Below, piece after piece: positions 7,571 to 16,372 of a stretch of DNA of 64,000 nt. Numbering within the stretch: the stretch's first letter is position 1; each line of letters opens with the position of its first letter. The translations under genes were made by a program, and so were the position numbers. The notes under the pieces are model-generated. The model was not told the origin of the DNA and did not search any database. It saw only the letters and a program-made list of their open reading frames with translations. This DNA is from Roseiarcus sp036513315 (lineage in GTDB: Bacteria; Pseudomonadota; Alphaproteobacteria; Rhizobiales; Beijerinckiaceae). The DNA is taken from positions 62,001 through 126,000 of the forward strand of contig DATBZF010000031.1 in NCBI GenBank assembly GCA_036513315.1, written 5' to 3'.

Positions 7571-10066
7571 CTAAGCCGCCTCGGCGGCGCCCTTGGCGTC
7601 GTCTGCCCGGATTTCGAGCGCGGATGGGGGCTCTCCGGCGCGCCATCGATTCCACATCGCCCTGAACGCCGCTTCGAGTGTGGGCGTAAAGAGGGCGCCG
7701 TCGCAGAGCGGCGATTTGGTCATGCGCGATCGCAACGAATGCCGCAACGTCATGAGACGATCCGGATCGGCCGCCAGTTCTGTTGCGCATCTCACATATT
7801 CTGTGGGCGAGCGCGCCGCACATTCGCCTAAGCCGAGAAGATCGAGAAATCCGACGGTCTGGCGCGACGCTGGCCGATCGCCAGGCATCGTCGTCACCGG
7901 AACTCCCATCCACAAGGCTTCGCAAGAGGTGAGGCCGCCGCCAAAGGGGAACGGGTCGAGCGCGACGTCGATGTCGCCATATTGCGCCAGCATTTCCAGA
8001 TGCGGTGAAAAGCCGCGAAGCTCCAACCGTTCTCGCGCGACGCCAGCGGCCTGGAAAGCCCCGGCGAGGCGGTTGCGCACGCCTTCATTGTCGAGCGATT
8101 TCCATTTGAGCAGCAATCTGGAATTCGGCGTCGCCCGCAGCACCTGGGCCCATAGCTCAACGACGCCGGCGCCGATCTTCGCGACATTGTTGAAACTGCC
8201 AAATGTGACGTAGCCCCGCGCGAGCGAGGGAGGATCGACCGGGCCGGGGGCGTAGTCTGGCGGCGCGTAGCAGAAACGACCGAAGGGAAGACGGACGATC
8301 GCCTCGGTGAACCAGCGTTCGTCGCCAGGCGGCGCGGCTGCGTTATCCATCAAAGAATAATCCATCGCCGGCAGGCCTGTCGTGCCGAAATAGCCGAGCC
8401 AGGATGCCTGGACGGGCGCCGGGCGCAGCGCGAACATGGGAAGCCGGTTCTTGGCTGAATGGCCGGAAAGGTCGATCAATATATCGATGCGGTCGCGCTG
8501 GATCATCGCCGCGCAATCGGCATCGGACAGGCCGACGATGCGGCGCCAATGATCCGCGGCGCGCTTCAAGCGTTCGGTGACGTGGTCGACATTGGCGCTG
8601 TTAGCGTAGCAGAAGATTTCGAAACCTGCATGATCATGCGCTTCGAGCACGCGGGCGAGCAGGAAACCGACGGGATGCTGCTGGAAGTCGCCGGAGACAT
8701 AGCCGATGCGCAGACGGCGCCCGGACGAACACTCGTTCGGGAAGCTTGCCCCGGCTGCGCGGCAAGCGAATTTGTCGCCGAATCCGCGCGCCGCGGCGAA
8801 GAGTTCGGCGCTCGAAAGCCGATCCGAATAGTGCTGAGTCAGCAAGAGATTGCTGTGCGCGCCGGCAAAATCGGGCCTCAGCGCGACCACGCGTTCGTAT
8901 GATTCCAGCGCCTCCTCCAGCCGTCCCTGGTGTTTGAGGACATTGGCGAGATTATTGTGCGCCTCGGCGAAATCTGGCTTCAGCGCGAGCACGCGCGCGA
9001 AGGATTCGATCGCCTCGTCGAACCTCGCCTGGTCTCCAAGCGCCGTGCCCAGATTATTGAGCGCTTCGACGTAGTCCGGTTCGATGGCGAGCGCCCGACG
9101 ATAGGAAGCCGCCGCTTCGTCGAACGCGCCCTGGTCGCGGAAAACATTGCCAAGATTGTTATGCGCCTCGAGGTAGTTCGGCTTGATCGCAAGCGCCTGG
9201 CGCAGGGAAGCGATTGCCTCGGGGAACTTGCCTCGGTCCTTGAGCGTAACGCCGAGATTGTTGTGCGCCTCGGCGAAGTTAGGGTTCAGCGTGAGCGCTC
9301 TCGCATAGGAGGCAGTCGCCTCGTCGAGCCGGCCGAGCTTGCGCAGCGCGTCGCCAAGGTTCCTGTGCGCGTCGGTGAAGTCCGGATTCAGCGCCAGCGC
9401 CCGGCGATAGGATTCCAGCGCGCTATCCAGCTCATTGCGATCCGCCAGCACGTTGCCCAGATTGCTATGCGCGTCCGCGAAATCCGCCCTAATCGCGATT
9501 GCGCGTCGATAGGATTGCGAGGCCTCGTCGAGCTTGCCGCCGTCCCTCAGCGCATTGCCAAGGTTGTTATGCGCTTCGACATAGTCCGGCTTGATGGCCA
9601 GGGCCCGGCGGTAGGAGGCGATCGCTTCGTTCAACTCGCCCCGCTCTTTCAAAACGATGCCGAGATTGCAATGCGCATCGGCGAAATCGCCCCTCAGTGC
9701 GATCGCCTGCCGATAGGAAGCCATAGCTTCGTCGAGCCGGCCGAGCCCCTTCAGCGCATTGCCGAGATTGCTATGCATCGCCGGATCGTCATTGCGCTGC
9801 GAAATGGCTTTGCCGATCAAGACAGCGGCGACGTCGCTGCGCCCGACCTGAAACGCCAGCGCGCCAAGATAGTGATTGGCGTCGGCATGGTCGGAGTCGA
9901 TGGCGAGGATTTCGCGATAAAGCTTCTCGGCTTCGGCGAGCCGGCGCGACCGGTGATGGGCGATAGCGGCGGCGAACAGCGCCGAAATCTTCGCGCTCTG
10001 CGCGCGCTCCGCAGCGTCGACCAGATGGCCCTGTCTCGCCGCGGCGCGCCGCTGTTGTCTATTCAT
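7571..10066 (-). CDS. TPR-repeat glycosyltransferase of family GT41 (OGT/SPINDLY-like)
   Basis: 831 aa from ATG 10066. Residues about 25-405 form roughly eleven consecutive 34-residue TPR units of the type AHNNLGNALRDGGKLDEA, also visible as a 102-bp periodicity in the DNA. The C-terminal half (about 420-820) is an O-GlcNAc-transferase-like catalytic region: RIGYVSGDF, DILIDLSGHSA, QASWLGYFGTTGLPAMDY, GSFNNVAKI and DVALDPFPFGGGLTSCEALW. The family transfers sugars from nucleotide-sugar donors to Ser/Thr of proteins, the TPR superhelix binding the substrate. The gene converges on flagellin inside a flagellar cluster, so flagellin is the natural candidate substrate; this is inferred. Donor sugar unknown. 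Confidence 0.88.
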   Translation of the reverse strand: MNRQQRRAAARQGHLVDAAERAQSAKISALFAAAIAHHRSRRLAEAEKLYREILAIDSDHADANHYLGALAFQVGRSDVAAVLIGKAISQRNDDPAMHSNLGNALKGLGRLDEAMASYRQAIALRGDFADAHCNLGIVLKERGELNEAIASYRRALAIKPDYVEAHNNLGNALRDGGKLDEASQSYRRAIAIRADFADAHSNLGNVLADRNELDSALESYRRALALNPDFTDAHRNLGDALRKLGRLDEATASYARALTLNPNFAEAHNNLGVTLKDRGKFPEAIASLRQALAIKPNYLEAHNNLGNVFRDQGAFDEAAASYRRALAIEPDYVEALNNLGTALGDQARFDEAIESFARVLALKPDFAEAHNNLANVLKHQGRLEEALESYERVVALRPDFAGAHSNLLLTQHYSDRLSSAELFAAARGFGDKFACRAAGASFPNECSSGRRLRIGYVSGDFQQHPVGFLLARVLEAHDHAGFEIFCYANSANVDHVTERLKRAADHWRRIVGLSDADCAAMIQRDRIDILIDLSGHSAKNRLPMFALRPAPVQASWLGYFGTTGLPAMDYSLMDNAAAPPGDERWFTEAIVRLPFGRFCYAPPDYAPGPVDPPSLARGYVTFGSFNNVAKIGAGVVELWAQVLRATPNSRLLLKWKSLDNEGVRNRLAGAFQAAGVARERLELRGFSPHLEMLAQYGDIDVALDPFPFGGGLTSCEALWMGVPVTTMPGDRPASRQTVGFLDLLGLGECAARSPTEYVRCATELAADPDRLMTLRHSLRSRMTKSPLCDGALFTPTLEAAFRAMWNRWRAGEPPSALEIRADDAKGAAEAA

Positions 10067-10109
10067 TCGCGCCTCATCGCCAGACGGTGCGTGGTCGTTG
10101 CGCGCACCG

Positions 10110-10844
10110 TCAATTGACCGACCGCACGAGACTGCCGATCAATAAATTCCATCCGTCGATCAGAACGAAAAAAAGAATTTTGATCGGCAGCGAAATGACC
10201 GAGGGCGGCAACATCATCATGCCCATCGACATGGTCAGCGTCGCCACGATCATGTCGATGACCAGAAACGGCAGAACGACGAGAAAGCCGATTTCGAAAC
10301 CGCGTCTGAGTTCTGAAATCATGAACGCGGGAATAAGCAACCGCAGGTCAATCGCCGCTTTATCGTTGATCTGGAAACTGCCCTTCGACAGATCCTCAAA
10401 CAGGTTGAGGTCCTTGTCGCGAACCTGCGCAAGCATGAACTCGCGAAAGGGTTCCGTGACCTTGCCATAGGCTTCCTGCTCGGTGATGGAATTGTCCATC
10501 ATCGGTTTCAGGCCATTTTGCCAGGCGCGATCGAATGTCGGCGCCATGACGTAGAAGGTCATGAACAGCGAGAGGCTTATCATCACCAGATTGGGCGGCG
10601 AGCTTTGCAGTCCGAGACCCGAGCGCAGGAACGACAGCGCGACCACGAAGCGGGTGAAGCTGGTCACCATGATCAGCAAGCCCGGCGCGACGGACAGGAT
10701 GGTCAATATGGCGACCAATTGGATGATGCGCCCGGTCGCCGAAGCGCCGCCGCCGGGGATCAGCGATCCAAGATCGACAGTCTGGGCGTTCGCGGCGGCG
10801 CTCGTCAGGACCAGCAGAAGGGCGGCGACGAGAAGGCGTTTCAC
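10110..10844 (-). CDS. fliP: Flagellar export gate protein FliP
   Basis: 244 aa from a GTG start that overlaps the fliL stop by 4 bp (GTGA). A cleavable signal-like N-terminus (to about residue 21, AANAQ) is followed by four membrane segments and the signature regions TSFTRFVVALSFLRSGLG and LLIPAFMISELRRGFEIGF. FliP forms the core of the export gate with FliQ and FliR, neither of which is in this window. It is the last gene of the flgB-to-fliP series. Confidence 0.96.
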   Translation of the reverse strand: MKRLLVAALLLVLTSAAANAQTVDLGSLIPGGGASATGRIIQLVAILTILSVAPGLLIMVTSFTRFVVALSFLRSGLGLQSSPPNLVMISLSLFMTFYVMAPTFDRAWQNGLKPMMDNSITEQEAYGKVTEPFREFMLAQVRDKDLNLFEDLSKGSFQINDKAAIDLRLLIPAFMISELRRGFEIGFLVVLPFLVIDMIVATLTMSMGMMMLPPSVISLPIKILFFVLIDGWNLLIGSLVRSVN

Positions 10845-11290
10845 TGAAGCACCAGGGTTCGGATGACCAGTTCCTTCACCGCGCCGTTCGAGCGAATCGC
10901 GACGCGCTCGTTGAGGTCCTGCCGCAGGTTCTGCAAGCCGGAAATTCCCTGGATTTGCGTCAATGTCGCGGTGCGCAGGAAGGCGAGAATGTCGTCAGAG
11001 ATCTGGGCGCCCAGAGCTTCCGGATGCGGCACGGCTTTTTCGTCAAACAACAACGACGCCTCGAGCCTGATCCATGTGTCTTGCGGCACGCTGAGATTGG
11101 TGACGATCGGTGGAAGGTCGAACATGCCGGAATTGGCCGGAAGGCTCGCCGCCGCCGCCGGCTTCTCCTCGGCGCGCGTCTCCTTGTCGTGGCGTTCCGC
11201 GCCTGGCGCCGCTATGCGAAGGCCATAGAATCCGCCCGAAGCGCCCGCCAGCGCCGTCACGATCAGCATGGCGATGATGATCTGCTTCAT
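10841..11290 (-). CDS. fliL: Flagellar basal-body protein FliL
   Basis: 149 aa from ATG 11290. One N-terminal membrane anchor (residues 3-25) is followed by a periplasmic domain with the FliL pattern PPIVTNLSVPQDTWIRLEAS and the C-terminal DLNERVAIRSNGAVKELVI. FliL associates with the stator and influences motor output. It lies between flgH and fliP and overlaps fliP by 4 bp. Confidence 0.9.
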   Translation of the reverse strand: MKQIIIAMLIVTALAGASGGFYGLRIAAPGAERHDKETRAEEKPAAAASLPANSGMFDLPPIVTNLSVPQDTWIRLEASLLFDEKAVPHPEALGAQISDDILAFLRTATLTQIQGISGLQNLRQDLNERVAIRSNGAVKELVIRTLVLQ

Positions 11291-11368
11291 CGGCGCGCCC
11301 GTTTGGTGGGGCGGCGGGCGGGCTGGCGCATCGCGGTATGAACGGTCATCTGGGTCCGGTGGCGAAGG

Positions 11369-12061
11369 TCAGAATGGCTTCAGGCGGTCGTAGATCTGCT
11401 GGCCCCAGGCCGGCTGCTGCACTTCGTCGAGTCGCCCGCGGCCGCCGTAGGAAATGCGCGCCTCGGCTAGCTTGTTATAGGGAACCGCATTGTCCCGATT
11501 GATATCGCCCGGCCATACGATTCCGCTGACCGTCAACAGCCGAAGTTCGTAGTTCACGCGCACCTCCTGCGATCCGCTGAGCAGCAGATTGCCATTGGGC
11601 AGCACGGCGGTGACAATCGCGGCGACCGAAACCTGGACTTGCTCCGAGCGGGCGATATTGCCCTGGCCCTGAAAAGTGGATGTGGACGACAGGTCATTTT
11701 TCGACGAGCCGGAATATTTGAGGCTCCAATCGGCCTGAGCGGTGGCGGTAGCTGTCGCCGATCGGCCGGTCGTGTTGCCCAAGGTCGCCTGGTCGTTGAT
11801 CGCGATATTGACCGTCACGACATCGCCGATTTTCGACGCACGTTGTTGTCGATAGATCGTCGCGCCGCTCTCGACGAACAGGGATTGCGCGGAACGGGCG
11901 GCGGGCGGGGTGAAAGCGACGATCGCTGGATCGGCGTTGGTGGCGAGTCCGGCGCCGACCGGCGTCATATAAGGTTCGCGACCGATATCGGCGGCGCATC
12001 CGGCCAGGCCGAGGCAAAGCGCGCCGGCGGTTACGAAAATCCCACCGCGACTTTTCATCAT
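11369..12061 (-). CDS. flgH: Flagellar L-ring lipoprotein FlgH
   Basis: 230 aa. The N-terminus has a lipobox LAGC at residues 19-22, so it is an outer-membrane lipoprotein. The body carries FlgH signatures (GDVVTVNIAINDQATLGN, NGNLLLSGSQEVRVNYELR, VSGIVWPGDINRDN, ARISYGGRGRLDEVQQPAWG). FlgH forms the bushing around the rod in the outer membrane. The ATG at 12061 overlaps the motE stop; a second ATG at 12058 is adjacent. Confidence 0.96.
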   Translation of the reverse strand: MMKSRGGIFVTAGALCLGLAGCAADIGREPYMTPVGAGLATNADPAIVAFTPPAARSAQSLFVESGATIYRQQRASKIGDVVTVNIAINDQATLGNTTGRSATATATAQADWSLKYSGSSKNDLSSTSTFQGQGNIARSEQVQVSVAAIVTAVLPNGNLLLSGSQEVRVNYELRLLTVSGIVWPGDINRDNAVPYNKLAEARISYGGRGRLDEVQQPAWGQQIYDRLKPF

Positions 12062-12582
12062 GACTTCTTTCCGTCGGTCATCGCGCCGGCCATCAAGTCG
12101 GTCAGCTTGGCGGCCTTGCCAGCCTCCATCTCATTGAGGATCGCGCTGGAAACTCTTGGATTGAGCCTGGTGAGGAGCGCGGCGGCGGTGGATTCCTCCA
12201 TCACGATCATCTGCGAGGCGGCGGCTTCCGGCAGCATCTTGGCGTAAATGGCGACGATGCCATCGTCCGCCTTTTTCATCATCGCTTCGCGCTTGTCGAC
12301 CCATTGTTTGGCTTCGGCTTCCTTGGCGTCGAGATCGGCGATTCTCTGTTTGAGCTGCGCTTCCAACTCGCCCATCCGCTTCATCTGCCAGGCGACGCGC
12401 GCGTCGGCGGCGAAACTGGCGATATTGCCGCAATATTGCTGGACGCCGTCGCTGGCGTCGTTCTCCGCCTTTTTCGTTTCCCCATCGGCTTTTTTCTGGT
12501 CTTGCGGCAGCGCGGGCGCAGCGAGGCAGGCGATCGCCGCCGCGGTCAGCATCCCCAGGAAAAGTGGTTTTGGCGTCAGCAT
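12058..12582 (-). CDS. motE: Motility protein MotE (MgtE N-domain-like periplasmic protein)
   Basis: 174 aa from ATG 12582. A signal peptide (about 1-26) is followed by a coiled coil (about 65-100) and a C-terminal MgtE-N-like helical domain (ESTAAALLTRLNPRVSSAILNEMEAGKAAKLTDLM). In Sinorhizobium MotE is a periplasmic chaperone needed for MotC stability, and it is encoded between flgI and flgH, exactly as here. Presence of both motC and motE in the window supports the call. Confidence 0.88.
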   Translation of the reverse strand: MLTPKPLFLGMLTAAAIACLAAPALPQDQKKADGETKKAENDASDGVQQYCGNIASFAADARVAWQMKRMGELEAQLKQRIADLDAKEAEAKQWVDKREAMMKKADDGIVAIYAKMLPEAAASQMIVMEESTAAALLTRLNPRVSSAILNEMEAGKAAKLTDLMAGAMTDGKKS

Positions 12583-12747
12583 GGGCGGTTCTGTGCGCGG
12601 GGCGGAGAAAGGGCTTTGTCGTCACAGTGCAGCGGGCAGCTTGCGCCGGGCTGGACGGTCAAGCCTTTCGCGCCGCAAACCGAGGAATTGAAGTCTTTGC
12701 GGGAGATGATTCGAGCGCCGCCGGGGCGCCGATATTGCGCTCAGAAT

Positions 12748-13842
12748 TTATTGGACGACCAGATCCGCTTGCAGCGCGCCGGCGGTCTTGATCGCCTGCA
12801 GGATGGCGATAATTCCCGGCGGCTTGAGGCCGATCCTGTTGAGGCCGGCGACGAGGGAGCGCAGGCTCGTGCCCCCGATGATGGCGACCTGACCGCCCGA
12901 TTCGTTGGCTTCAATCTGGGTCCGCGGCGTCACCACCGTCTTGCCATCCGAGAACGAGCGCGGCTGGGAGACCTCGGGCGTCTCGGTGATGCGGACCGAC
13001 AACGTCCCGTGCGTGACCGCGACCGTAGAAATCTGCACGTCCTGACCGATGACGATCGTTCCCGTGCGCGCATCGAGAACGACGCGAGCGGTCATATCCG
13101 GCTCGATCAGCAGATCGCCGATTTCCGCCATGAAGCGGGCGACGCCGATTTGCGCCGGGCGAAACAACGTGATCGTTCGAAAGTCCTGTTCGAAAGCCGC
13201 CTGCTTATGGAAGCGCTCGCGTGAATAGGCATTGATCGCGTCGGCGATCCGCACCGCTGTCTTGTAGTCGGGGTTCCTCAATTCCAGCGTCAACACACCG
13301 GTGTCCTTGATCGGCGGCAGGCTTTTCTCGACCAGCGCGCCGTTCGATATGCGCCCGGCGGTCGGCACGCCCTGAGAAAGGGTTTCTCCCTGGCCGGAAG
13401 CGTCGAATCCCGTTACCGAGACGGCGCCTTGCGCGACCGCGTAGGTCTGCCCGTCGGCGCCTGATAAAGTCGTCAGGACCAAGGTTCCGCCCATCAGGGA
13501 TGTCGCATCGCCAAGCGAGGAAACCGTGACGTCCATTCGCGAACCGACGCCCGCCGCCGGCGGCAGGTCGGCAGTGACGATGACCGCCGCGACGTTGCGG
13601 TTGCCCAGCGTGGTGTTGCGCACCTCGATGCCCATCCGATCAAGCATCGATTGTATGGCTTGCTGGGTGAACGGCGAATTGCGCAGGGTGTCGCCCGCGC
13701 CCTGAATGCCGACGACGAGGCCGTAACCGATCAATTGATTGTCGCGTACGCCTTGCAGCGATGCGATATCCTTGATGCGAACCGCGGCGGCGGCCTGGGC
13801 GGCGATGAGGCAGGCGATCGCCGCCAGAAGCAAACGTCGCAT
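12748..13842 (-). CDS. flgI: Flagellar P-ring protein FlgI
   Basis: 364 aa from ATG 13842, which overlaps the flgA TGA by one base (TGATG). A signal peptide (about 1-19) precedes signature regions RIKDIASLQGVRDNQLIGYG, GIEVRNTTLGNRNVAAVIVT and IGGTSLRSLVAGLNRIGLK. FlgI polymerises into the peptidoglycan ring around the rod and needs FlgA, encoded directly upstream. A 165-bp gap without a gene separates it from motE. Confidence 0.97.
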   Translation of the reverse strand: MRRLLLAAIACLIAAQAAAAVRIKDIASLQGVRDNQLIGYGLVVGIQGAGDTLRNSPFTQQAIQSMLDRMGIEVRNTTLGNRNVAAVIVTADLPPAAGVGSRMDVTVSSLGDATSLMGGTLVLTTLSGADGQTYAVAQGAVSVTGFDASGQGETLSQGVPTAGRISNGALVEKSLPPIKDTGVLTLELRNPDYKTAVRIADAINAYSRERFHKQAAFEQDFRTITLFRPAQIGVARFMAEIGDLLIEPDMTARVVLDARTGTIVIGQDVQISTVAVTHGTLSVRITETPEVSQPRSFSDGKTVVTPRTQIEANESGGQVAIIGGTSLRSLVAGLNRIGLKPPGIIAILQAIKTAGALQADLVVQ

Positions 13843-14360
13843 CAGCTATCGCTCACGCTGACGGAGCCGTCGGGCTGTATCGTTCCCGAAATCGTCAATC
13901 CGCTGTCCGAATTGCGAACCTTGATCGTATCGCCGACCGCGCCGGTTTCCAGCGCAAGCGCCGAGGTGATGATGCTCAGGCCGCCATCGTGATAGACAAG
14001 CTTGACCTGGGCGCCGAGCGCGACGGCTCTGGGGTTGGCGATCGCCAGCGTCGTGATGGCGCGGCCCGGCAGCAGAGTTCGCGTGGCGACCTTGCCGATG
14101 AGGTCGGCGCGGCTTTCGATGAGCGGGCCGTCGACATTGGGGAGGTCATAGATGGAAATGTCGGTCAGCATTCCCTCGCGGATAATGTCGCCGGGATAGA
14201 TGACCTGGCTCGGCGTCGGCAGCATCCTTTCTTCGGCGGCGACGGGAAGCGCCGCCCCAAGCAAAAGATAGGCCGCCAGCGCCAGGCGTCGTGGCGGATT
14301 AGGCCATCCCCTTCGCCTCGATCGCTGCTTTGCGCCCAAAGACATCTCGCCCGCCTTCAT
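13842..14360 (-). CDS. flgA: P-ring assembly chaperone FlgA
   Basis: 172 aa from ATG 14360 (4-bp overlap with the flgG stop). A basic N-terminus and signal peptide (to about residue 42) precede a SAF/ChapFlgA domain (IYPGDIIREGMLTDISIYD, GKVATRTLLPGRAI, ALETGAVGDTIKVRNSDSG). FlgA is the periplasmic chaperone for FlgI, encoded next. Confidence 0.93.
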   Translation of the reverse strand: MKAGEMSLGAKQRSRRRGWPNPPRRLALAAYLLLGAALPVAAEERMLPTPSQVIYPGDIIREGMLTDISIYDLPNVDGPLIESRADLIGKVATRTLLPGRAITTLAIANPRAVALGAQVKLVYHDGGLSIITSALALETGAVGDTIKVRNSDSGLTISGTIQPDGSVSVSDS

Positions 14361-15151
14361 TGCCTGATATTGGTGATCGTGGCCGACATCTGATCGGCCG
14401 CCTGGATCACCTTGGAATTCATCTCATAGGCTCTCTGCGCCGCGATCAGATTGGTGATTTCGCTCACCGGATCGACATTGGAGGCTTCGACATAGCCCTG
14501 TTGAAGCGTGCCAAAGGACGTGTCGCCGGGAACGCCGACGGTCGGCGGTCCGGAGGCGAGCGTCTGCTGCGCCAGATTGCTGCCCAATTGCTGCAGTCCT
14601 GCTTCGTTGACAAAATTGGCGACGGTCAATTGGCCAAGAGTTTGCGGGTTGACCTGGCCCGGAAGCGTCACCGTCACCAGGCCGGTCTGGCTGACCGTTA
14701 AATTAGTCGAATTGATCGGTATGTTGATCGGCGGCGTGATCAGATAACCGTCCGTCGTCACCAGTTGGCCGGTGCCATTGGTGTTGAAAGAGCCGTCGCG
14801 CGTATAGGCGATGGTGCTGTCGGGCATCGTCACCTGGAACCAGCCCCGCCCGTTTATGGCGAGGTCCAGCGTATTGCCGGTGCTGGTCAGCGATCCCTGG
14901 GTGTTCAGGCTGCGTATCGCGGCGGTGCGCACGCCGAGGCCAAGCTGAGCGCCTTCCGGGATCGTCGCATCGCGTCCACGGTTGGAGACTCCCATCAGTC
15001 GTTCGGACTGATACATAAGGTCGGTGAATTCGGCGCGCGAGCGCTTGAATCCTGTCGTGTTGATGTTCGCGATATTATTCGCGATGACTTCCAGGTTTTG
15101 TTCCTGGGCGCTCATTCCGGTCGCCGCAATGGCCAGCGTCAGCATGGTCAT
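14357..15151 (-). CDS. flgG: Flagellar distal rod protein FlgG
   Basis: 264 aa from ATG 15151; a second ATG lies two codons in. The N-terminal flagellar rod motif (NLEVIANNIANINTTGFKRS), the central GNTLDLAINGRGWFQV and the C-terminal EASNVDPVSEITNLIAAQRAYEMNSK are diagnostic. FlgG builds the distal rod. It follows fliE by 4 bp and overlaps flgA. Confidence 0.97.
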   Translation of the reverse strand: MTMLTLAIAATGMSAQEQNLEVIANNIANINTTGFKRSRAEFTDLMYQSERLMGVSNRGRDATIPEGAQLGLGVRTAAIRSLNTQGSLTSTGNTLDLAINGRGWFQVTMPDSTIAYTRDGSFNTNGTGQLVTTDGYLITPPINIPINSTNLTVSQTGLVTVTLPGQVNPQTLGQLTVANFVNEAGLQQLGSNLAQQTLASGPPTVGVPGDTSFGTLQQGYVEASNVDPVSEITNLIAAQRAYEMNSKVIQAADQMSATITNIRQ

Positions 15152-15155
15152 GGCG

Positions 15156-15470
15156 TTACATCGCCATCCGGCTGATTTCCTGGTAGGCGGAGACCGCCTT
15201 GTCGCGCATCGCCAGAACAGATTGCAGCGAGCGTTGCGCCGACATGATCGATTCGACGACCTGATGCACCGGCGTCGTGCCCTGCATGCTGCCGATCGAA
15301 GCGGCTTCCGCCGATTTCAGGCTGCCGATGGCGTCGCCGGTGACCTCATTCATGATCTGGCCGAAGTCGGCGCCGCCGGTCGCGCTGACGTTTGATCCCG
15401 TCGCCGCCGGCGCGCCGAGGGAGGCGATCGATGAATTGGTCGCGGTAAGAGCAGAAACGCCGTCTATCAT
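15156..15470 (-). CDS. fliE: Flagellar hook-basal body protein FliE
   Basis: 104 aa from ATG 15470. A variable Ala/Ser/Thr-rich N-terminus is followed by the conserved C-terminal helix (HQVVESIMSAQRSLQSVLAM, DKAVSAYQEISRMAM). FliE joins the MS ring/export gate to the proximal rod. It starts 2 bp after flgC ends. Confidence 0.93.
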   Translation of the reverse strand: MIDGVSALTATNSSIASLGAPAATGSNVSATGGADFGQIMNEVTGDAIGSLKSAEAASIGSMQGTTPVHQVVESIMSAQRSLQSVLAMRDKAVSAYQEISRMAM

Positions 15471-15472
15471 TG

Positions 15473-15889
15473 TTAATCCTTCAACAGACCGATAGTCATG
15501 GACGTCAGGTCGCCAGACTGCTTGACGACCTGCAGATTCGCCTCATAGGAGCGATTGGCCTCGCGCATATCCGCGAGCTCGACGAGAAGATTGACGTTAG
15601 GCAGTTTGACGAAGCCTTTATCGTCCGCGGCCGGATTGCCGGGATCGAGTTCGATTTTGAACGGCTGGTCGTCGAGGCCGATTCGTTTGACGCGCACGGT
15701 CTGAACGCCCGAAGCGCGATCCAACTCCGTATCGAATGAAATGGTCTTGCGGGTATAGGGATTGGCGCCGGGCGTCGAGGCGGTCGATTCCGCATTCGCG
15801 ACATTCTCGGAGATGACGCGCAGGCGCGTCGACTGAACTTCCATGCCCGAACCGGCGATCTTCAGGGAGGCTTGCAATGGATCGATCAT
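15473..15889 (-). CDS. flgC: Flagellar proximal rod protein FlgC
   Basis: 138 aa from ATG 15889. The N-terminal rod motif (RLRVISENVANAESTASTPG), PYTRKTISFD and the C-terminal NLLVELADMREANRSYEANL are typical. It forms the proximal rod with FlgB and FlgF, and lies between flgB and fliE. Confidence 0.96.
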   Translation of the reverse strand: MIDPLQASLKIAGSGMEVQSTRLRVISENVANAESTASTPGANPYTRKTISFDTELDRASGVQTVRVKRIGLDDQPFKIELDPGNPAADDKGFVKLPNVNLLVELADMREANRSYEANLQVVKQSGDLTSMTIGLLKD

Positions 15890-15895
15890 GGTCGG

Positions 15896-16273
15896 TCACT
15901 TCGCGCTGAGCATGAGCATTTGATGAAAGGCGCGCTTGATGTTGGAATTGAGCGTGAAGGAGCGGTTGATGTCGCCCTCCTTCATCAGTTCCTGTTCCAG
16001 ACTGACCGAATTGCCGGAATAGGTGGTCTCCCAGGAATCTTCGGCGGCGGAGCGAGTCGCCGTGAAATCATTGCCTTCGGGGAGTATGTGCGCGCTATTG
16101 GTCGAGACCATGGCGATCTGGGTCTTGTCGAGCACGTCGGTGAAAGGTTGCACGTCCATGCTCAGATATCCCGGCGTGTTCGCGTTGGCGATATTCGTCG
16201 CCGTGGTCCGCTGCCGGGCCGATAGCCATTGCGCCTGTTGCGAGGCCAATTGCAGAAGATAGATCGGTGACAA
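15896..16273 (-). CDS. flgB: Flagellar proximal rod protein FlgB
   Basis: 125 aa. The start is TTG at 16273, supported by GGGAG about 8 nt upstream; no ATG gives a full N-terminus. Rod-protein signatures are TTATNIANANTPGYLSMDVQ at the N-terminus and a C-terminal helix RAFHQMLMLSAK. It opens the flgB-flgC-fliE-flgG-flgA-flgI series. The 99 bp before it (16274-16372) separate it from the upstream unknown gene. Confidence 0.94.
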   Translation of the reverse strand: MSPIYLLQLASQQAQWLSARQRTTATNIANANTPGYLSMDVQPFTDVLDKTQIAMVSTNSAHILPEGNDFTATRSAAEDSWETTYSGNSVSLEQELMKEGDINRSFTLNSNIKRAFHQMLMLSAK

Positions 16274-16372
16274 TGCCGAACTCCCAAGTCGACGCTTGGC
16301 CAGAGATTATCGGACATAACTTGCCCCAGGCTGGCGTTGGGTCCCTTACGGACGGCTTGGCTCGGCTTGTCG

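Noticed and set aside
8830..9960. Regular repeats of about 102 bp resembling an array
   Set aside because: They are in-frame TPR codons, degenerate and without spacers; not a CRISPR array.
8930..10117. 395-aa plus-strand frame with internal repeats
   Set aside because: Its repeats simply mirror the TPR repeats of the GT41 gene on the other strand.
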